This document shows positions 38,301 through 53,118 of a DNA stretch of 64,000 nucleotides, piece after piece. Position numbers and translations under genes: made by a program. Source of the DNA: Lates calcarifer (lineage: Eukaryota; Chordata; Actinopteri; Centropomidae). The stretch lies in the NCBI RefSeq assembly GCF_001640805.2, contig NC_066847.1, forward strand, positions 20,637,504 through 20,701,503, in the 5' to 3' direction. The notes under the pieces were generated by a model. The model saw nothing but the letters and a program-made list of their open reading frames with translations. It was not told the DNA's origin and did not search any database. The first letter of the stretch is position 1, and the number at the start of each line of letters is the position of its first letter.

Positions 38301-41300
38301 GAAATGCAAATACCCAGTATAGCAATGGAATTACCCTTTCAGCCTGGAAAACTGCCAAATATCTTTTCTATCATTTTTGCTTCAAATCTGGCATTCATAA
38401 AACATAGCACAACAGTAAAGGCCAAATAGGCCTTTCAGTCCCAGAACCTCATTTACACTTCTGTGAAGGATGTGGAGAAAATAAATAAAAAGTACAAATA
38501 AAGGAATGTGAAGAAATTAATACAAACCGAGGCTGGAGTTGCCCTTGACAACTGTGATAGTCCTTTCAAAATTGCTCCCTGAGGTCAGTACTTCCTTGTC
38601 ATCGTCTTCTGCTGATTCTTTTACTCCAGCCTCCTCGTCCTTGAGGGTGATAATTCAACACAGGTATTGATGAGAGTAAATGAAAATATTAGTGTGGATT
38701 TCAAACAAAGCACAGGTCTCTGGAGGAATGGTAGGTGCAGCGAATTGGCTGCGGAAATGAATTTAAGAAAAATCATCTTAGAACTTTGTTTATCTAATAT
38801 TCTGACGTCTGACGTCTGACTTGGAAGAGGTTAGATGTTACCTTATGAAATTCAATTTATAAAGGTATGATTATTTTGTAGCTGTTATAATGCACCTTGA
38901 CAGATCTTTTATGTTCATGATATGCCAATCACTAAAACTCACTCATCAGTTGAATACTTGCTCTTGTTTATTCAAGATTTACTGATTTATTGTATGTTAA
39001 ATCTTCCAAATGAATGCTTGGTATCTAAGACAGATTATTTTACCTTGATCAAGATCTTTATATCCCCAATATCTCCAAAACAGATGGGTGGCTCCCTCTG
39101 GTAGTGAAGAGACTCCACAGGTTCTTCCTGTACATTAGATATGGTCCCTATTTCAGTAAACGGGCTGTATGAGTTTGAACACTCCACTGGTTCCTCTTTG
39201 GCCGAGTGCTGAGCCAGGTACTGATCAGAACTGCTTAGTATGGCATTAAAAGCCGGGACGTGACCTCTCAAACCCGGGGGAGCGAACGAAGCCGACTTCT
39301 CTGGTGAGAATGCTTGAGTGTTGTCTCCGAGGCCGGATGGTGTTGTAAAGCAGGGATGCTCATCCAACAAGTCCAGGCGAGCTGTCAGCTGGGGTAAAAC
39401 AAAGCACAGCGGCAGAATGAACGTTCCCCTCTGTTAGTTAGACAATTGCCCAACAGGGAGAATTCATCTTGCTCAGTCGCCATCCTGCCCTCCTTGTAAT
39501 GAGCCATAGAAAAGCCATCAGTGGCCAATAGAGAACGGCTGAAATTACTGGTGATCTTGAGAGCGAAATGCACAAAATGTAGTTTCATTATAACAGCATT
39601 TAAGACTTTATTGGAACCAGACTGGCTAGTGATGAATCTCAGCAAGCAATTCTCTTTGGAGACCAGAACAGAAGTATGAATCCTAAGAAAAAGTTAAAAT
39701 ATGCAAATATGTAATAGAGGTAGGGGCTCAATAAACAGACATGAGAAGTAGAATAAAACAAGAAATAGGAAGTTTCATTTTAATAAGGTAGTGCTATGAA
39801 TTTGAGATGAACTGGGCTGTGACATCTACAGATATCCATGCAAAGGAGGAGTCAAGTTTGACTACAACCTATGTAATAATTATAAAAACGGTTCAGACAC
39901 TTGCAGACATTTCTCATGTATATGGAATGTTTTAAGTCAAAAAAGTTAGGAATCACTGTATTAGAGTATAGTCTCTATAGTATATGTTATGTCTTCAATT
40001 AAGTTCAGATGGAATGAAAGCCATTAATTTTTTTAAATCACTCTGAAAATTATCTACTCATATCTATTTCATATTATTGGTCTGTTAAATTCTAATTGGT
40101 TACATTATTTTAAAAGGGCACAGTCTTCCACAGTATAGAGATAAGATGCATATTTTTCTCTACACTCACTCTCTACAAAGCTAGACACCAGGAAAGCAAA
40201 TAGCACGACTGTAATTTATCAATGCAATCACAAGAAAAAGAGCTGTCACTGCTTCGTTGACAGTGTCCTGGAGACTGACTTTGTGGACTCACTATGCTTA
40301 TTTGATCTTAAACACCCAAGAGACCTTTATATTGTTGCTTCATAAACAGGTATAGACCAGAAAGAAATAAAAACATCCATATTATCCATGTTATAGTATA
40401 TCTTCCATATACTGTAACCTTTGGTTGAAATGGAGGCACAGTTACCCTAAGGAAAACACTTTATGTGGCCCTTGCTCGTCCTTGTTTATTTTCCTTCCTC
40501 TTTGTTTAATTTAATATCCATTTGGGGAGTTGCTGTTCTGGGGGCACCCAAGGCAACAAAAGCAGCCGCAGCTACAATCTTCATATGACAACAAAGTCAG
40601 TAATGTTGTTCCTGCCTTAACAAAGAAATAAAAAACATTCCTCATGACATTTTGGCTCTTGATAGCAAAGAAAAAACCAAAAGAATAATGACTACATGCT
40701 TTACAGCTCATTCGGACAAAGGGCAGTTACTGTTGCACTAACATTTAATGAAATGAGGGAATAATTTCAAGCTGTTCCTGCTCCTGTTTTCAGTTATCTT
40801 GTACTCTGTGGTATATTAAAAAAAACATGTTTACTTACTTTAGGTGTGGATGAGTGCAGATAATCCAGGTCTGCGCTGCAGCTGCTACCATGAAGAGCAA
40901 TCATGGATGCCTGGAAAGTGTCATCCTCTAGCCCAGAGTAAGTATGTAACACTTTTTCATCAGATAGGTCTGCTTCACTGGTGTCAATCTGTGATAATGG
41001 ATGTTGATATGATTAACTGGGACTGAAAACTGGCCTTTATTAATAAGCTATTTGAACTATCCAGTCACAGACAGATGATATTACCATGCTATTTTATGAC
41101 CCTAATGTGAGTAATGCTAAACATATCTAACTAAAGAATACTGCTAAGACAACAAATCAATCTGTATCTAATGTCTAATCAGAATAATTCCCATATAAGC
41201 TAAGTGTTGCATGATTACAAACAAAAGGATAAACCACTCTTGGTAAATAATTACGCAAACATCACATGTAAAACACAATTTGTTTCCCCCTCCCCTTTTT

Positions 41301-44300
41301 TTTTTTTTAGGATACTCTGATTGATTTTTCAGTTTTTTCCCAAAGCTAACTAACCAATGCAGGCTCTGCTCGGTAAACGATGCCCTCAGCCAGATCTTCT
41401 TCCTCTCCTTCTTCAACCAAAATACTGTTGAAGTCAAATGAATGGATGGTGGATGATGAAGTTATTTCCTGCTCACCATATGGGTGTGGAGAGTGGGAAT
41501 ATCCACATATTCCCTAGGAAAGTGGAGAAATTCTTTCAGTGTCTCCAGCTTTATGTAATTCGATTTTTTTTTGTTTGTTTGTTTGTTTGTTTTTTAAATG
41601 ACCAAATCAAGTAACAAATAAATTAGTATGGAATGGAAAAAGATGTTAGGAATCATTGAGAATTTTTCTACACTACCTATAAAGTTGAATAATGACCCCT
41701 GCTCTAGGCTTTCAAGCAGAGAAACTGCCCCAAATGGCACATTCTCAATTTCTTTGAATTAATTCGTAACAGAAACACTCTTGAACATTTCTCATGTATT
41801 CTAAGAGCTCTTGATATTGATTTTGTGTAGCGTGCAGCTCAGAAAGATACTGTATAGGAAAAGCAGGAGGGCAGATTGGAGGATTAGACTTGTTAGGCTC
41901 AATTTTGAGAGGAAATACAGAAAAATACCGCTCAGAAGTACATTCCACGTCCTGCAGGAAAGTTGGATGACTCCACAGAGGCTTCCTACAGCTCTGTAAT
42001 CCAGCTAACCTTGGCAGCCCAGAGGTCTCATTGTGTAATCCAGTGGCAGATTCAATACAGGAGAAATGCAGCTCTAAAGCTCAAAGAATGCAGGCAGTTT
42101 TGCAGAGAGAAACATCCCGTACAAGTGTACAGGTGCCTGGAGCGATGAACATGCCACTGGACAGACCTAATATTTTGACAGCTGCCCCAGTGTGTTTCAA
42201 TGTACAAGAGGGTCTGTGCTCTTGGAAGATTCAATAACATAATAATATGAAACACAGGGCAAAGAGCATTTTAGGTTGGTCACCTCCTCTGAAAGAAGAG
42301 TGGGTGGAATGCTAAACCATGTAGCCTACCTCCATGCTTTTTCCTGCATGAAAAATTCAAGCCCTTGTAAGCTGAACCCTCGTGACTGACTACTAAGTCG
42401 CAGCATAAAAAGACAGCGTGACTCACAACCTCGCATACGCATTGTGATAAATCCCTGACATGCTGAACAAATTTGACTACAAAAAAAAAAAACAGAAAAG
42501 CATGTACAAAACTCTTAGTGTTTCCCAATAAATAAGCACATACTTAAGAAAGAATAAGAAAGAATACTAACACTAATGCTTACAGGCAGTGGTTTGGCGA
42601 CTCCTATCTGGACTTTGCCAAGCTTGGCCCCCTTCAGGGCCTGGACGGCATCCTCCAGGCTGGCGTTCTCCAGGTTGGTGGTGTTAACATACATGAGTCT
42701 GTCCCCTGGCAACAGTCTGCCATCCTGCTCGGCCACGCCATCAGGAACCAGAGAACGAATCACGATCACCGTCTTGGCAGGGTCCAGTGGGTCCTATGGC
42801 GGAGCCAGCCCAGTAAAGTTAAATGAGAAGACGGTCTATAGGTTAACTATGGCAGATTTCAGCTGAAATGGGAATCACAGGAAATTCATTCTCTTTTGGT
42901 TAGCTTTGTAGATTATGCCATTGCTCCATATCCATACATCCATAAGATTATGATATAACCAATAGGACAACATCTATTAAAACTAATACTACACCAACAT
43001 ATTAGTGTAAAATAAGCCAGGAAATATCTTAAGCCTCCACAATAACATCTGTACACTTTTCATGAGACCTTCTATAATTCCAGGTAAGAATTCCCACCTG
43101 GTAGTCCAAAATGCTGAATCCCAATCCCCCTTCTCCCTTCTCGAGCTCGATATTCTGGATCTCCAGCTCCCACATAGCCAAAGGAGATCCTATCGCCTCC
43201 TCTGTCACATTATCCTGTGTCGCTGCTGCGGCGTTCACCTCTGAGTCTCCAGCAAGCAGTACGCTGCTCAGGTCTATTTGTTTCTGCAGAGGAAAAGCCC
43301 AAAATCTCTATGTAACTGCATGCCTTCCTCACTTTTACTCCCAACCCATAGGCTGCTACCCTCTAGTTGTGTTTCTGGCTCCGGTTTCTGGCAGTAGATA
43401 AAAGGGAAATATCTTTGGGATGGTGGAGCCTTAGCACATTATCACAGATAAAGCCAGAGAGATGAAAACCCCATCCCCAAAGGGAAAGCTGCTTTTGATG
43501 TTTCATATATCTAGCAAATATTGTTGGCCTCTGCTGGTGAGGTATTACTAGAATTGGTCCTAATAAACTTTCAGCCTCCCCTGCTTATCGCTAAGTCTTA
43601 ATCCATCATGACTGGCAATGTGAAAAGCCAATGGAGCGATTGACAGCCCAGGCTAAGCTAATAATGGCTGATGGGTTATAAAGGAGGAGGAGGAGGACAT
43701 AAAGAGCGTCGCTGTCCAATCGTATTCCCTTGCTTATATGCAGGCGCGGGGAAACATTTTTCACAATACATTACTGCATGTCAAGGAGATGCAGGGACTT
43801 TCCGATTCTACTTATATGCATCATCTGCTGTAATACTCTAAATGATATAGCCGGATTTTAGCACAGTGAGATGGAAATGGTCACTTTTACATTTTTACCA
43901 TTCAAACATTAAATTCTCTGTGATGATGAGTTATAAAAAACTTTGTATTTCAAAAATAATATTTATAAGTAGTGCAAATGTAGTACCTTTAATTTAGTTG
44001 TTGTGGGCAAAGCCTCTGATTCTGGTTGGATAGCATCCATGTCAGTCTGCAAGAGAGGGGCGGGCCTACAGCATGTCATGTATACACAGAGTGGAAGCTC
44101 CTTCAAGATTCTGACTACTTCCTTGTGGGTCTCACCAATCAGAGATATGCCATTGACCTGTGACAGAAAATTCTAATATTAGCATAGAACAGAGAACAAC
44201 AAAATCTAGTTTTTAAAACACTTTTAATAGTGAAGCTATTATTCACTCTCCTTTTAGTTCTAGTCTGGTTTCTACCAATCCCCAAAAGGAAATATTTTAT

Positions 44301-46554
44301 CTGGCAATTTAGCTGCTATAAGCTAATGCTTAGTGCAGCTTTAATTTGTGCTTAATTTTTATCAATTCCTGTGTTGGAAATTTAACCTCTACATTTAACC
44401 TAGTTGTGAGGCAGTAATAATTTCTCTTTTAGTGTAACCACGATACAGTGTCAGTGTAACATAATATGTCCATTACTGCCCTGCATGTATAGTACCTTTC
44501 TAAATATATTTAAATATTTAAACCTCTCTAAATATAACATAACAAGGTCTGCACTGCAAGTAGTTTAAGTTCTTTCATTTAAGTGACCACGTACCTCAAG
44601 CAGTTCATCTCCATTGAACAGCTTGCCACAGCGGCCAACAGGTCCCTCAGGTAGAACAGAGCGGATGTAATGATGCCCACTGTTGGCTTCTAGACTGATG
44701 CCCAGGCCGCTGCTCTCACTAAACTTCTCCACCTGAGCCACCTGTCAGGGAGACAACAAATCACATCTCAGTTAGCATGTAAAATACTGTTGACTCAGTC
44801 CCCGACTTCAATCTTGCTGTATGATACCAGTTCTGAGCTGTTTATCATTATCAATCAGCCCAAAACAAGGTTGTGGTAAGTATATTTTGATGCATGGGAG
44901 AGAGGAATGAAAATTAAACTTACCACAACTTCATTAGTTGGACCCAGAATCTCCTGCCATTTCTTCATTAGCTCTTCTTCTTCAAAGAGTGTTAACTTCA
45001 TGCCTTGGAAAACACAACACAAAGTACCTGTGTTAATACAAAAAACAGCATAAAATATAAGCAAATCTATGATAAATCATTCATAGCCAGCAATGCAACA
45101 TAAATTACTAACTATGTTCAAAGTACTTGTTTGAGACCCACATAAAAAAACTTTTATCTGTGCCTATTATTTTTTTTTTAAACTAATGTACTGCCTACTA
45201 CTAAGAGCACCCATTTCAGTCCTTAGTCATATAGTATTGTTGAGTCAGTGTGGTCCTGACAACAAGAACCCTTATCTTTCAGAAGTGTTCATCCAGTATC
45301 TTTGCTGGTGCATTCAAAGAAGAATCCCAGCCTCCTACCACGTTTGTCTTCCGTTAGCTGATCCGTGGATGGGCTGACATCAGATCCTTCACTCTTTGTC
45401 TGGAGCGGCTTTTCATCTGTGGCGACGGTAAACACACAATGAACACTGTGACAGACAGTATAGGCACGCAGGCACTGGAAAAAGTTATCTACTCACCACT
45501 CACAGAATACTAAGAGAGGTAAAAAAAAAAATATATATATATATATATATACACACACAACAGTGCTGAATTTACTTGGAAAGTAAGCATCTGTGTATTT
45601 GGTACTATATTATTTGTCATAATCCATTTCCCTTTAGAAGAGGAGCCTATTTCATTTCCCTGTTGGTCCAAAAAGAATTTACATGTCCTTGCTGATGTTA
45701 TCCATAATGACAGGCCCTAAACACTCCAGGACTTTAAATATATGTTTAATGACCCTGGTACTTTTTTTTACAACTTCATGCCACTCTTTATGCCTTTGGA
45801 GTTCCACAGGGCACCAAACTGGTCGCCCATGAAATTACTACTTATGCGCTTGAGCAAGCCAAGGTCTACACTTCACATCAGCATCTTTTAAGTGCCAACA
45901 TTAAACTAATACCAGCTAGTCTGGTATGTGAAAAGGAACTCAACAACCTTAACACTGACTTGACAACTATTTAAGTGAGTAGTTAAATGTCTTTCCATAT
46001 CCCAACCATTAAATGGCTTATTACAACTTTGTACACCAAGCCTACCATACGAATTCATTCCCTAAGCTGACAGTTATCTCAAATATAAATCTAGTTGCTC
46101 ACCAAATTATGCTGTTTTTGCACCTAAGGAGCTCTAGAGACATAACCACTTATAATGATAATGGATGCCCTGTTGTAGTACATTTGTAGAAGTCTCTTTC
46201 CTTTTTCTTTATTATATGCTACACTCACTCAAACCTCTGTAATTGTTATTTTCTGACAGGTTTCACAGCAGCCATGAAAATACTGGCCTCCTCAGTCTCT
46301 GTCTGTCATCTTTTGGCTGCTATTTTTTCTGCAGGTTTTTCTGCAGGTTTTTGTGCTACGACGTCCTGGTGCCAAATCTAATCACTTTCAAGCCCCACAT
46401 GTCACTATTGACATTAAACGATTTATGCAAGTTGCTTTTCTTGCTTCTGTAATAGCCTGGAGGTCCTGTCAGGACAGCTGGAGATTAGAATCTCTCTGTT
46501 TACTCTCTGTCTGTCTTGTTTGTTGTCAGTATTAGAAAAATGCAATGCATTAAA

Positions 46555-46590
<36 letters not shown>

Positions 46591-49500
46591 CAGAGTACAT
46601 CATGGTTACCAGCACATATATGCAGATAGCCGTAACTCAATTGTCAAATTCTTTGTAGATGCCCTGTCAAATGTTGGGCATCATATGCTGATTTATTACT
46701 GAATATAGCTCAGGGTATAAACAACATAACTGAAACTTTATTCTCTAGGTATAAGTAATAATGAAAGAGTGCCACTTGACAGAAATTGTTTTACAAAGTG
46801 GCAAACCTTATTTGCAGGTGGCAGAAATTTGTTTTATCCTTTTTTGTCAGTGATTATTAAGTGTAAGTGCATTTCCCTCTATTATTAGGGAAAGATGACA
46901 GGTAATAGGGGTGCATTCACTCTATTACTATTAGTAGGAACCCTCTAAATGGCAAAAAAGTAATTCATTTTTCAATATCAACTCTCAGTGTACAATGTTT
47001 GTTCAAAATATTAACAAATACATGACAAAAATTACATCAGTTTAGACTGTATTAGGGTGTAACTCAAGTCAGTGTTTTTCATATGTGTTTGGAGAAAGTT
47101 CTGTTTCAGTGTTTTAACTATAGTGATAAAAGTGACTGAAATTTCCATTTGGAGTCACAGGGAACTTACTCCTCACTGCATCATGAACACTACTGTCTAA
47201 ACCACATTTACACTTCAAATGACTTTCTTTTTTTTTTTTTTTTGAGTAACAAGGAATCTCTTTTTTCCTATCCTCATTAAATTTCTCTCACTGTATCCTT
47301 CCTACCTTGTGCAGCATCCTCAGCCTTCCTCCTCTCCCGCTCAAGCTCCCTCAAGACAGTGGCGGTGGTGGGGATGGTGGTGGAAGGGGATGGGACGGTG
47401 ACACTGGGGGCCACAGCGGGGGGGATCTCATCAGGCCTGAAGCCCCGCCGGATCAGCTTAAGGTGGACCGTCTGGCCAGTGTGTCTGAGCACTTCCACAG
47501 CCTGTTGATTGGTGTATCCTTGTATGTTTACACCGTCGACCTGCAGGGGACGATCAGGATTAAATTGGGGCAAAAGGGGCCTGTATAGACATTATGAGTG
47601 TGCTGAGATGCCATCAATATTCTCCTCTGACAAACGTGAAATTGAGATAAGATTGATCAAAGTGATTATAAACACCAGCAGGCATAAACAGAAACAGTGC
47701 TGCTATTTCAGCAATTCACTTTATTTATTTAGATCACTGAGGGCAGGTAAAAACTCCATAAATGATAATTCACTGTCAATTAAGTTCCTAATTTGAGTCC
47801 CAAAGCACATTATCAATTACACTTAAGAACAAAACTCAATCGAACATACCCACACACACCCACGCTCACCAATATACTGGAGCAAAAGAGTTTGTGAGAA
47901 CTTTAGGAAACAGAGGACAACAGGGTGATGAAAGAAATTACACACACTTTAACTTCACTGTTAATGTCCTACGGTAATGAAATAAAAACTTAATTGCTCA
48001 TTGTGCTAATTCAAGACTCTTTTGTATTCACAGTCACAAGAAAAAAACACTTTATGATCAGTTAATTGTAAATTTTTCAAAATTATGTATCTCACAATTT
48101 CACTCCACTGAATGAGTAAATGTGATCATTATAATATATAATACAAAACATTCACTGCATATTTTACCTCATGCCACTGAAGACAGAGAAAATAGTAATA
48201 GCTACAAAGAGCATAATGGGGGTACTTACAGCTATTATCTGGTCTCCCACATGAATACGGCCATCTTGATCTACGGCACTGTCTTTTGTTATACTCTTAA
48301 CAAAAATACCAGAGGGCTCTGAGAAGGCAGAATAAGACAAAAACAGAAAGGGGATGAGGAAGACAACCGTGAATCATGGCGTTAAAGAAGACCCAAGGAG
48401 AAAAGGAAACAGATGTTCCAGTATGATGGTAAGAGTCAAAATTACTAAGGATGCTTCAGTGTAACATAAGTCATAAGCAATGATGTGATGACCCTTCTGC
48501 ACTTACGCCAACCTTAGATAATAGATAATATAGAGTACATGTTAGCCAATGCAATACAATATTCAATTCAATTCAGTGCATTTTACAGACTGTAATAAAA
48601 TGCTATCTGTGGTCCCACTGTATTGTAGCTAATGGAAAACATTTTGTATGGCAGATAAAAGAGAAAATGTATTTCAAAGTTAATGTAAATCTGCATTAAT
48701 TATGTGTATGTGTATGTTTTGGGGGTTTTTGTTTGTTTGTTGGACACTGGGGACAGAGGAAAAAGCTAGCAACACAGACACCACATTATAAAGTTGTTTT
48801 CAGCAAACACTTGTTCTATCCATTAGACATAGAGAAACATTAGCATTAATTTGACATGCACAAAGGTAACTTTTTAGACACAATTAGCACAGAGTTTGCA
48901 AAAACAATGAGCTAAAACATAAACACTGCGCAGAGTCGGGTGCTGTGGTTACTAGGTCTGTAACCACAGCAACTTTAACATCAGACATTTCATTTAATGT
49001 TTATATGCTACATGTACAGAAGTAGTTATACATCCATAACTTAATGTAAAAGATCTAATGTGAGATGATCTATTGTCAGAAGGTAATCTGCCATTTTTCA
49101 CCTGAATTTTTATCTCCAACATAGCCAGCAATAGTGATCCCCAGTCCCTGGGTGTTCTTGGTAAGGCTCACATCAAATGCTTCAGTCTCCTCCTCCTCCT
49201 CATAGCCCTGTGAAAATGTTAATGGCAGTGGCAAATTAACACCAACTAAACAAATAAAAGTAAAGGATGATTCATTTGACAACAGTAGAAAGACAAGTCA
49301 TGACACTTGAGTCATCTGACTGCACCACATTTGATTAATGACTTCTCTGAACCTGTCAGCCATAAAAACACACAGCTAATATGTACCATCAAAAGGATAT
49401 GATGTTTGGCATTCATATGGTGAATCACTGAAATTCATTCATGTTTAAGTAGGGTTGACAATAGCCATGAAATTGCTGTTTCTGAGAAAGTAAAGCAGCA

Positions 49501-52500
49501 ACTGCACTCCAAAGTGTGAGTCACTGGTGATATAACCTGAAATATTCTTTCATTCCATTTATCCAGGGCTGTCAAGAGGTAAGAAAAGATCAAACTGAAG
49601 ACGAAAGACCTTAACTTAAGGAGTTTGGAGTGTTTTTGACGTGTGTATGACTCTGAATGTGTGTGTTGCATATGGTAATCATTCATCATCTTGATCCTTT
49701 GTCATAGAGACACTGCTTTACTCTAGGGATTCTCATGTTCTGTGTCACCTGTTGTTCGTTGACAGTGGGGAGCACCACTGGCATGACAGCAGAGACAGAG
49801 GGATTCTCATCACCGGGGCCCCTGGTAACCACCAGCTTCACCCTATTGCCGCACTGCCTGAGGACCTGCGCCACCTGTTCACTGCCCATGCCGTACAGGT
49901 CAGTGTCTCCAATTCTCAGGATGTGGTCCCCACTACGCAGGCGGCCATCCTGAGGTAGAAAAGGCATGTTTTCTGTCTTAGTCTGTGTAGCTTCAGTAGA
50001 AATCAAACCCATAATGACACTGTCACTACCAAACAAAAGACAGAGTGACAGTTAATTCTGCGCTTGCTTGCAATTAACTCATTCTCATCATACCCAGTTG
50101 TCGAGAGTCATCTCTGCAGAACAATGAAAGTGTCATAAAATACCAAAAAATCATCTTTTTACAACAGTCACTGTATAAATAATGATTAACCCTGCTAAAG
50201 CCTCCCAACGCCAATTAAGAAATGAGAGATGCATTAATGAAATCACCTGATCAGCTATGCCTCCAGGAAGGATGGTTTTGACGATAACCCCAGTGGTCTT
50301 TCCTCCCACAATACCGAATCCGAGGCCGGTGCCATCATTGACCAGTTCAATCGTCTCCACGTGCTGCCACTAGGTAGAGCAAAAAGGAAGAGGGCTAGAG
50401 TGAAGACAAGTCTGAGAAAATGTGTGACAATGTTTGAGCAATGAATTTCAGAACATAGAGTTTCAGTCATACAAAAGCCTTGGCTTTGGGTATGTAATGT
50501 AGATGGTGTTTTCACTGAAAATATAGTCTTATCTATTGTAATATGGACACCTTTTGAGTAGCACATAAAAACAGACAGTAGCACATCTTGATTTTTTTTG
50601 ACAAGGAACAGGAATGTGTGTCGCTTTGTGTCTCTCGTGGTCACACTGTATTGCCACGGGGGATTGTAGGAGCTGCTTCTATGTGTCTTTGTTCAATTGT
50701 GTCTGTGCGTATGTGTATGTCCAAACAAGCATGTGTGTATATTTTTAGCATAGACATCAACTGCTCCTGCAAGACTCCAGGTCTCCGCTTAAGTGTCTTG
50801 TCAGATTGTGAGTTCCTACAGAGAACTACTTGCTGTGTGAGTGTATTTATACCGCGCTGGATTTGGCCGACAGTGTACTGGCAGCAGAGGGCGTGCGGGA
50901 CACCACAGGACTGGCCAGCTGAGGTATTGGTCCTCTAGCCACTGTGAGCTGCACCCTCTCTGAGGCACTCTGCAGGATGCCTATAGCCTGCTGGTGGGTC
51001 ACTGTCTGGTCCAGGGGCTGGCCATTAATGGCCAAGATTTGGTCAGCTTCTTTGAGCTTTCCATCACTGTATGGGAAAGAAGAAGAGAGTGTCATTTGGA
51101 GGACTCAGTGCAGTAAATGTTATCAGAGCCTCAGAGATTTTAACTTAATCCGTGTCTGACAGCATACTTGTTATGTCTATTTCAGTGACACTGTAACTTC
51201 TCTAAGTCCTTAATTCTAATTCAACAACTGGCCAAATGTTGAAAAGCTTTCTGAAATGCTAACTTTGTTGTGAAAGGATTTTAATCACTTTTGAAATCTC
51301 TGTGTTCTCATGGCTGTTTGAATGACAGCATGTTGATTCTTACATACCAGTGAGCAACACTCCCCAGTTGAATTTCCTGGATGAAGATGCCGAGCTCTCC
51401 ACGGTTCTCGCTCTTCAGGCCCACCACGCTGAAGCCGAGACCTCCTGACACCGGCTTCTGTAGCTCCACGTGTGTCACGAAGCGCCCCTGTGGCATCACA
51501 CACACATGCACACGCTTTGGCCCCGTGCTGATTCACCATAACATCAAAGCTACAGGCAGTCTTTAGAAGTCTATTTGAAGTGCCTCAAGAGAGAGGAGCA
51601 CTGTGTGTAGTCTGTGGTTCTGATTTTTTGTCTTTGGATATTTGGTTTGAGTTATATACAACTTATTCAAGGTGATACACAGATGAGGTGCTAATTTGTG
51701 CTTGTCTGTTAGGATGAGCCTATAATATTAAAATGACATGATTACACTGGCTTTTCAGTCGGCCATACCTGTGCCATGGACTGAATAATATTCTCAAATT
51801 CTTCAGATGATGTCTTGCCATTGATGTGTGTAGCAGCTGATATATCTGAATAGGAAACATGGCTTCCACTGGGCTTCACTGCTGTGATGTGATCGACAGG
51901 GTCACTCCCATGTGATGCTGGGACACTCCCCTGGAAAAGTAAAGGAAAAGACATGTAGTGAGTGAAGCTGGAAACTGCAGATGCTTCATTGATGGATTAT
52001 TCTGATATGCATTTTGACCTAAATACATGCAGCAAATAACACCACTTAGGAAAGTTATCTGTTTGAATGCTACATCAAACAGCTTTGAATTTCTGATCCC
52101 GCACACAACAGAGTTTCTGGTGTTAATCCAACCAAAGACTATTAAAAGTTCGAACAAAAACCATTAGGACTCGTTCCTACTATGAACGTCAGCATTTATC
52201 AAGTTTAATTTTAGACACCAAAACCCTGAAGTCTGGGTGTCTAAAACCACTGGGATGGCAGATAGTCTGTTGTCCCACCATGATTAGCTGGATCTATGGC
52301 AGCCTAATCCTTCAGGAGATAATGGCACTTAGCTGATGTTCCAACAATGACTAGGCTCCAAATACAATATTTCTGTCATGGCGGAGGAAAAGCATCACTG
52401 GCCATCTGGGCGCCTTAATGTGCTTGGGTTTTAATTACTGCAATGACTTTACTTCTGTGACAGATGAATTACATGAACGCGACAACTACATAAAACAGTG

Positions 52501-53080
52501 TTTTTTTCTGATTTCATTAGCTAAAGGCCATAATGTTTATGACCATCTGAATTGGATTCAATTCAGATGGTCATATCGATTCACAGCGATAATTTCATAA
52601 ACACTCTATTTGGCATATGGCACTGCCAAGCAGAAGCTGTCCTTGTGAACTTGTGCATTTGCGTGAGGAAGTTGACTGTACAACTTTCAGAGCTTAGGAA
52701 AAATGTACAGTAAAATTATGCCTCCTTTAAATACAGTCCCAGTTTAGTCCTCATAAAAACAAAAAGAAATTCCACTGGACAGGACACATTAGTGCTGCTA
52801 CAGTGCAAACAAAACCCTACAGACCAGGCTAAGTTAGCGTAGCATGCTGCTAAGTTGCTGTCCTCATGCATGAGCTTTGTTAGCTGGGGCCTTGCTAAGA
52901 GGATTAAAGTTCCAGTTTGGTTCTTGCACATTTAAGAAATTGTTTCTGCCCCACTTCACACAGTGGCAGCGGCCTCTCTCTCATTCATTCAAAGAGTAGG
53001 GCCTTGTCGCCATAGCGACATGGGCTGAGCAAGGCCTAACTAGCAGAGCCAGAAGATGGACAGTGTGTGTGTGTGTGTGT

Positions 53081-53118
<38 letters not shown>

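Noticed and set aside
51285..51539. Out-of-frame open frames over PDZ exons, for example arginine-rich ones at 51.3-51.5 kb
   Set aside because: They are alternate-frame readings of conserved PDZ coding exons.
52538..52575. Hairpin as a microRNA gene
   Set aside because: A 17-bp perfect stem with a 4-base loop is too short for a Drosha/Dicer precursor.
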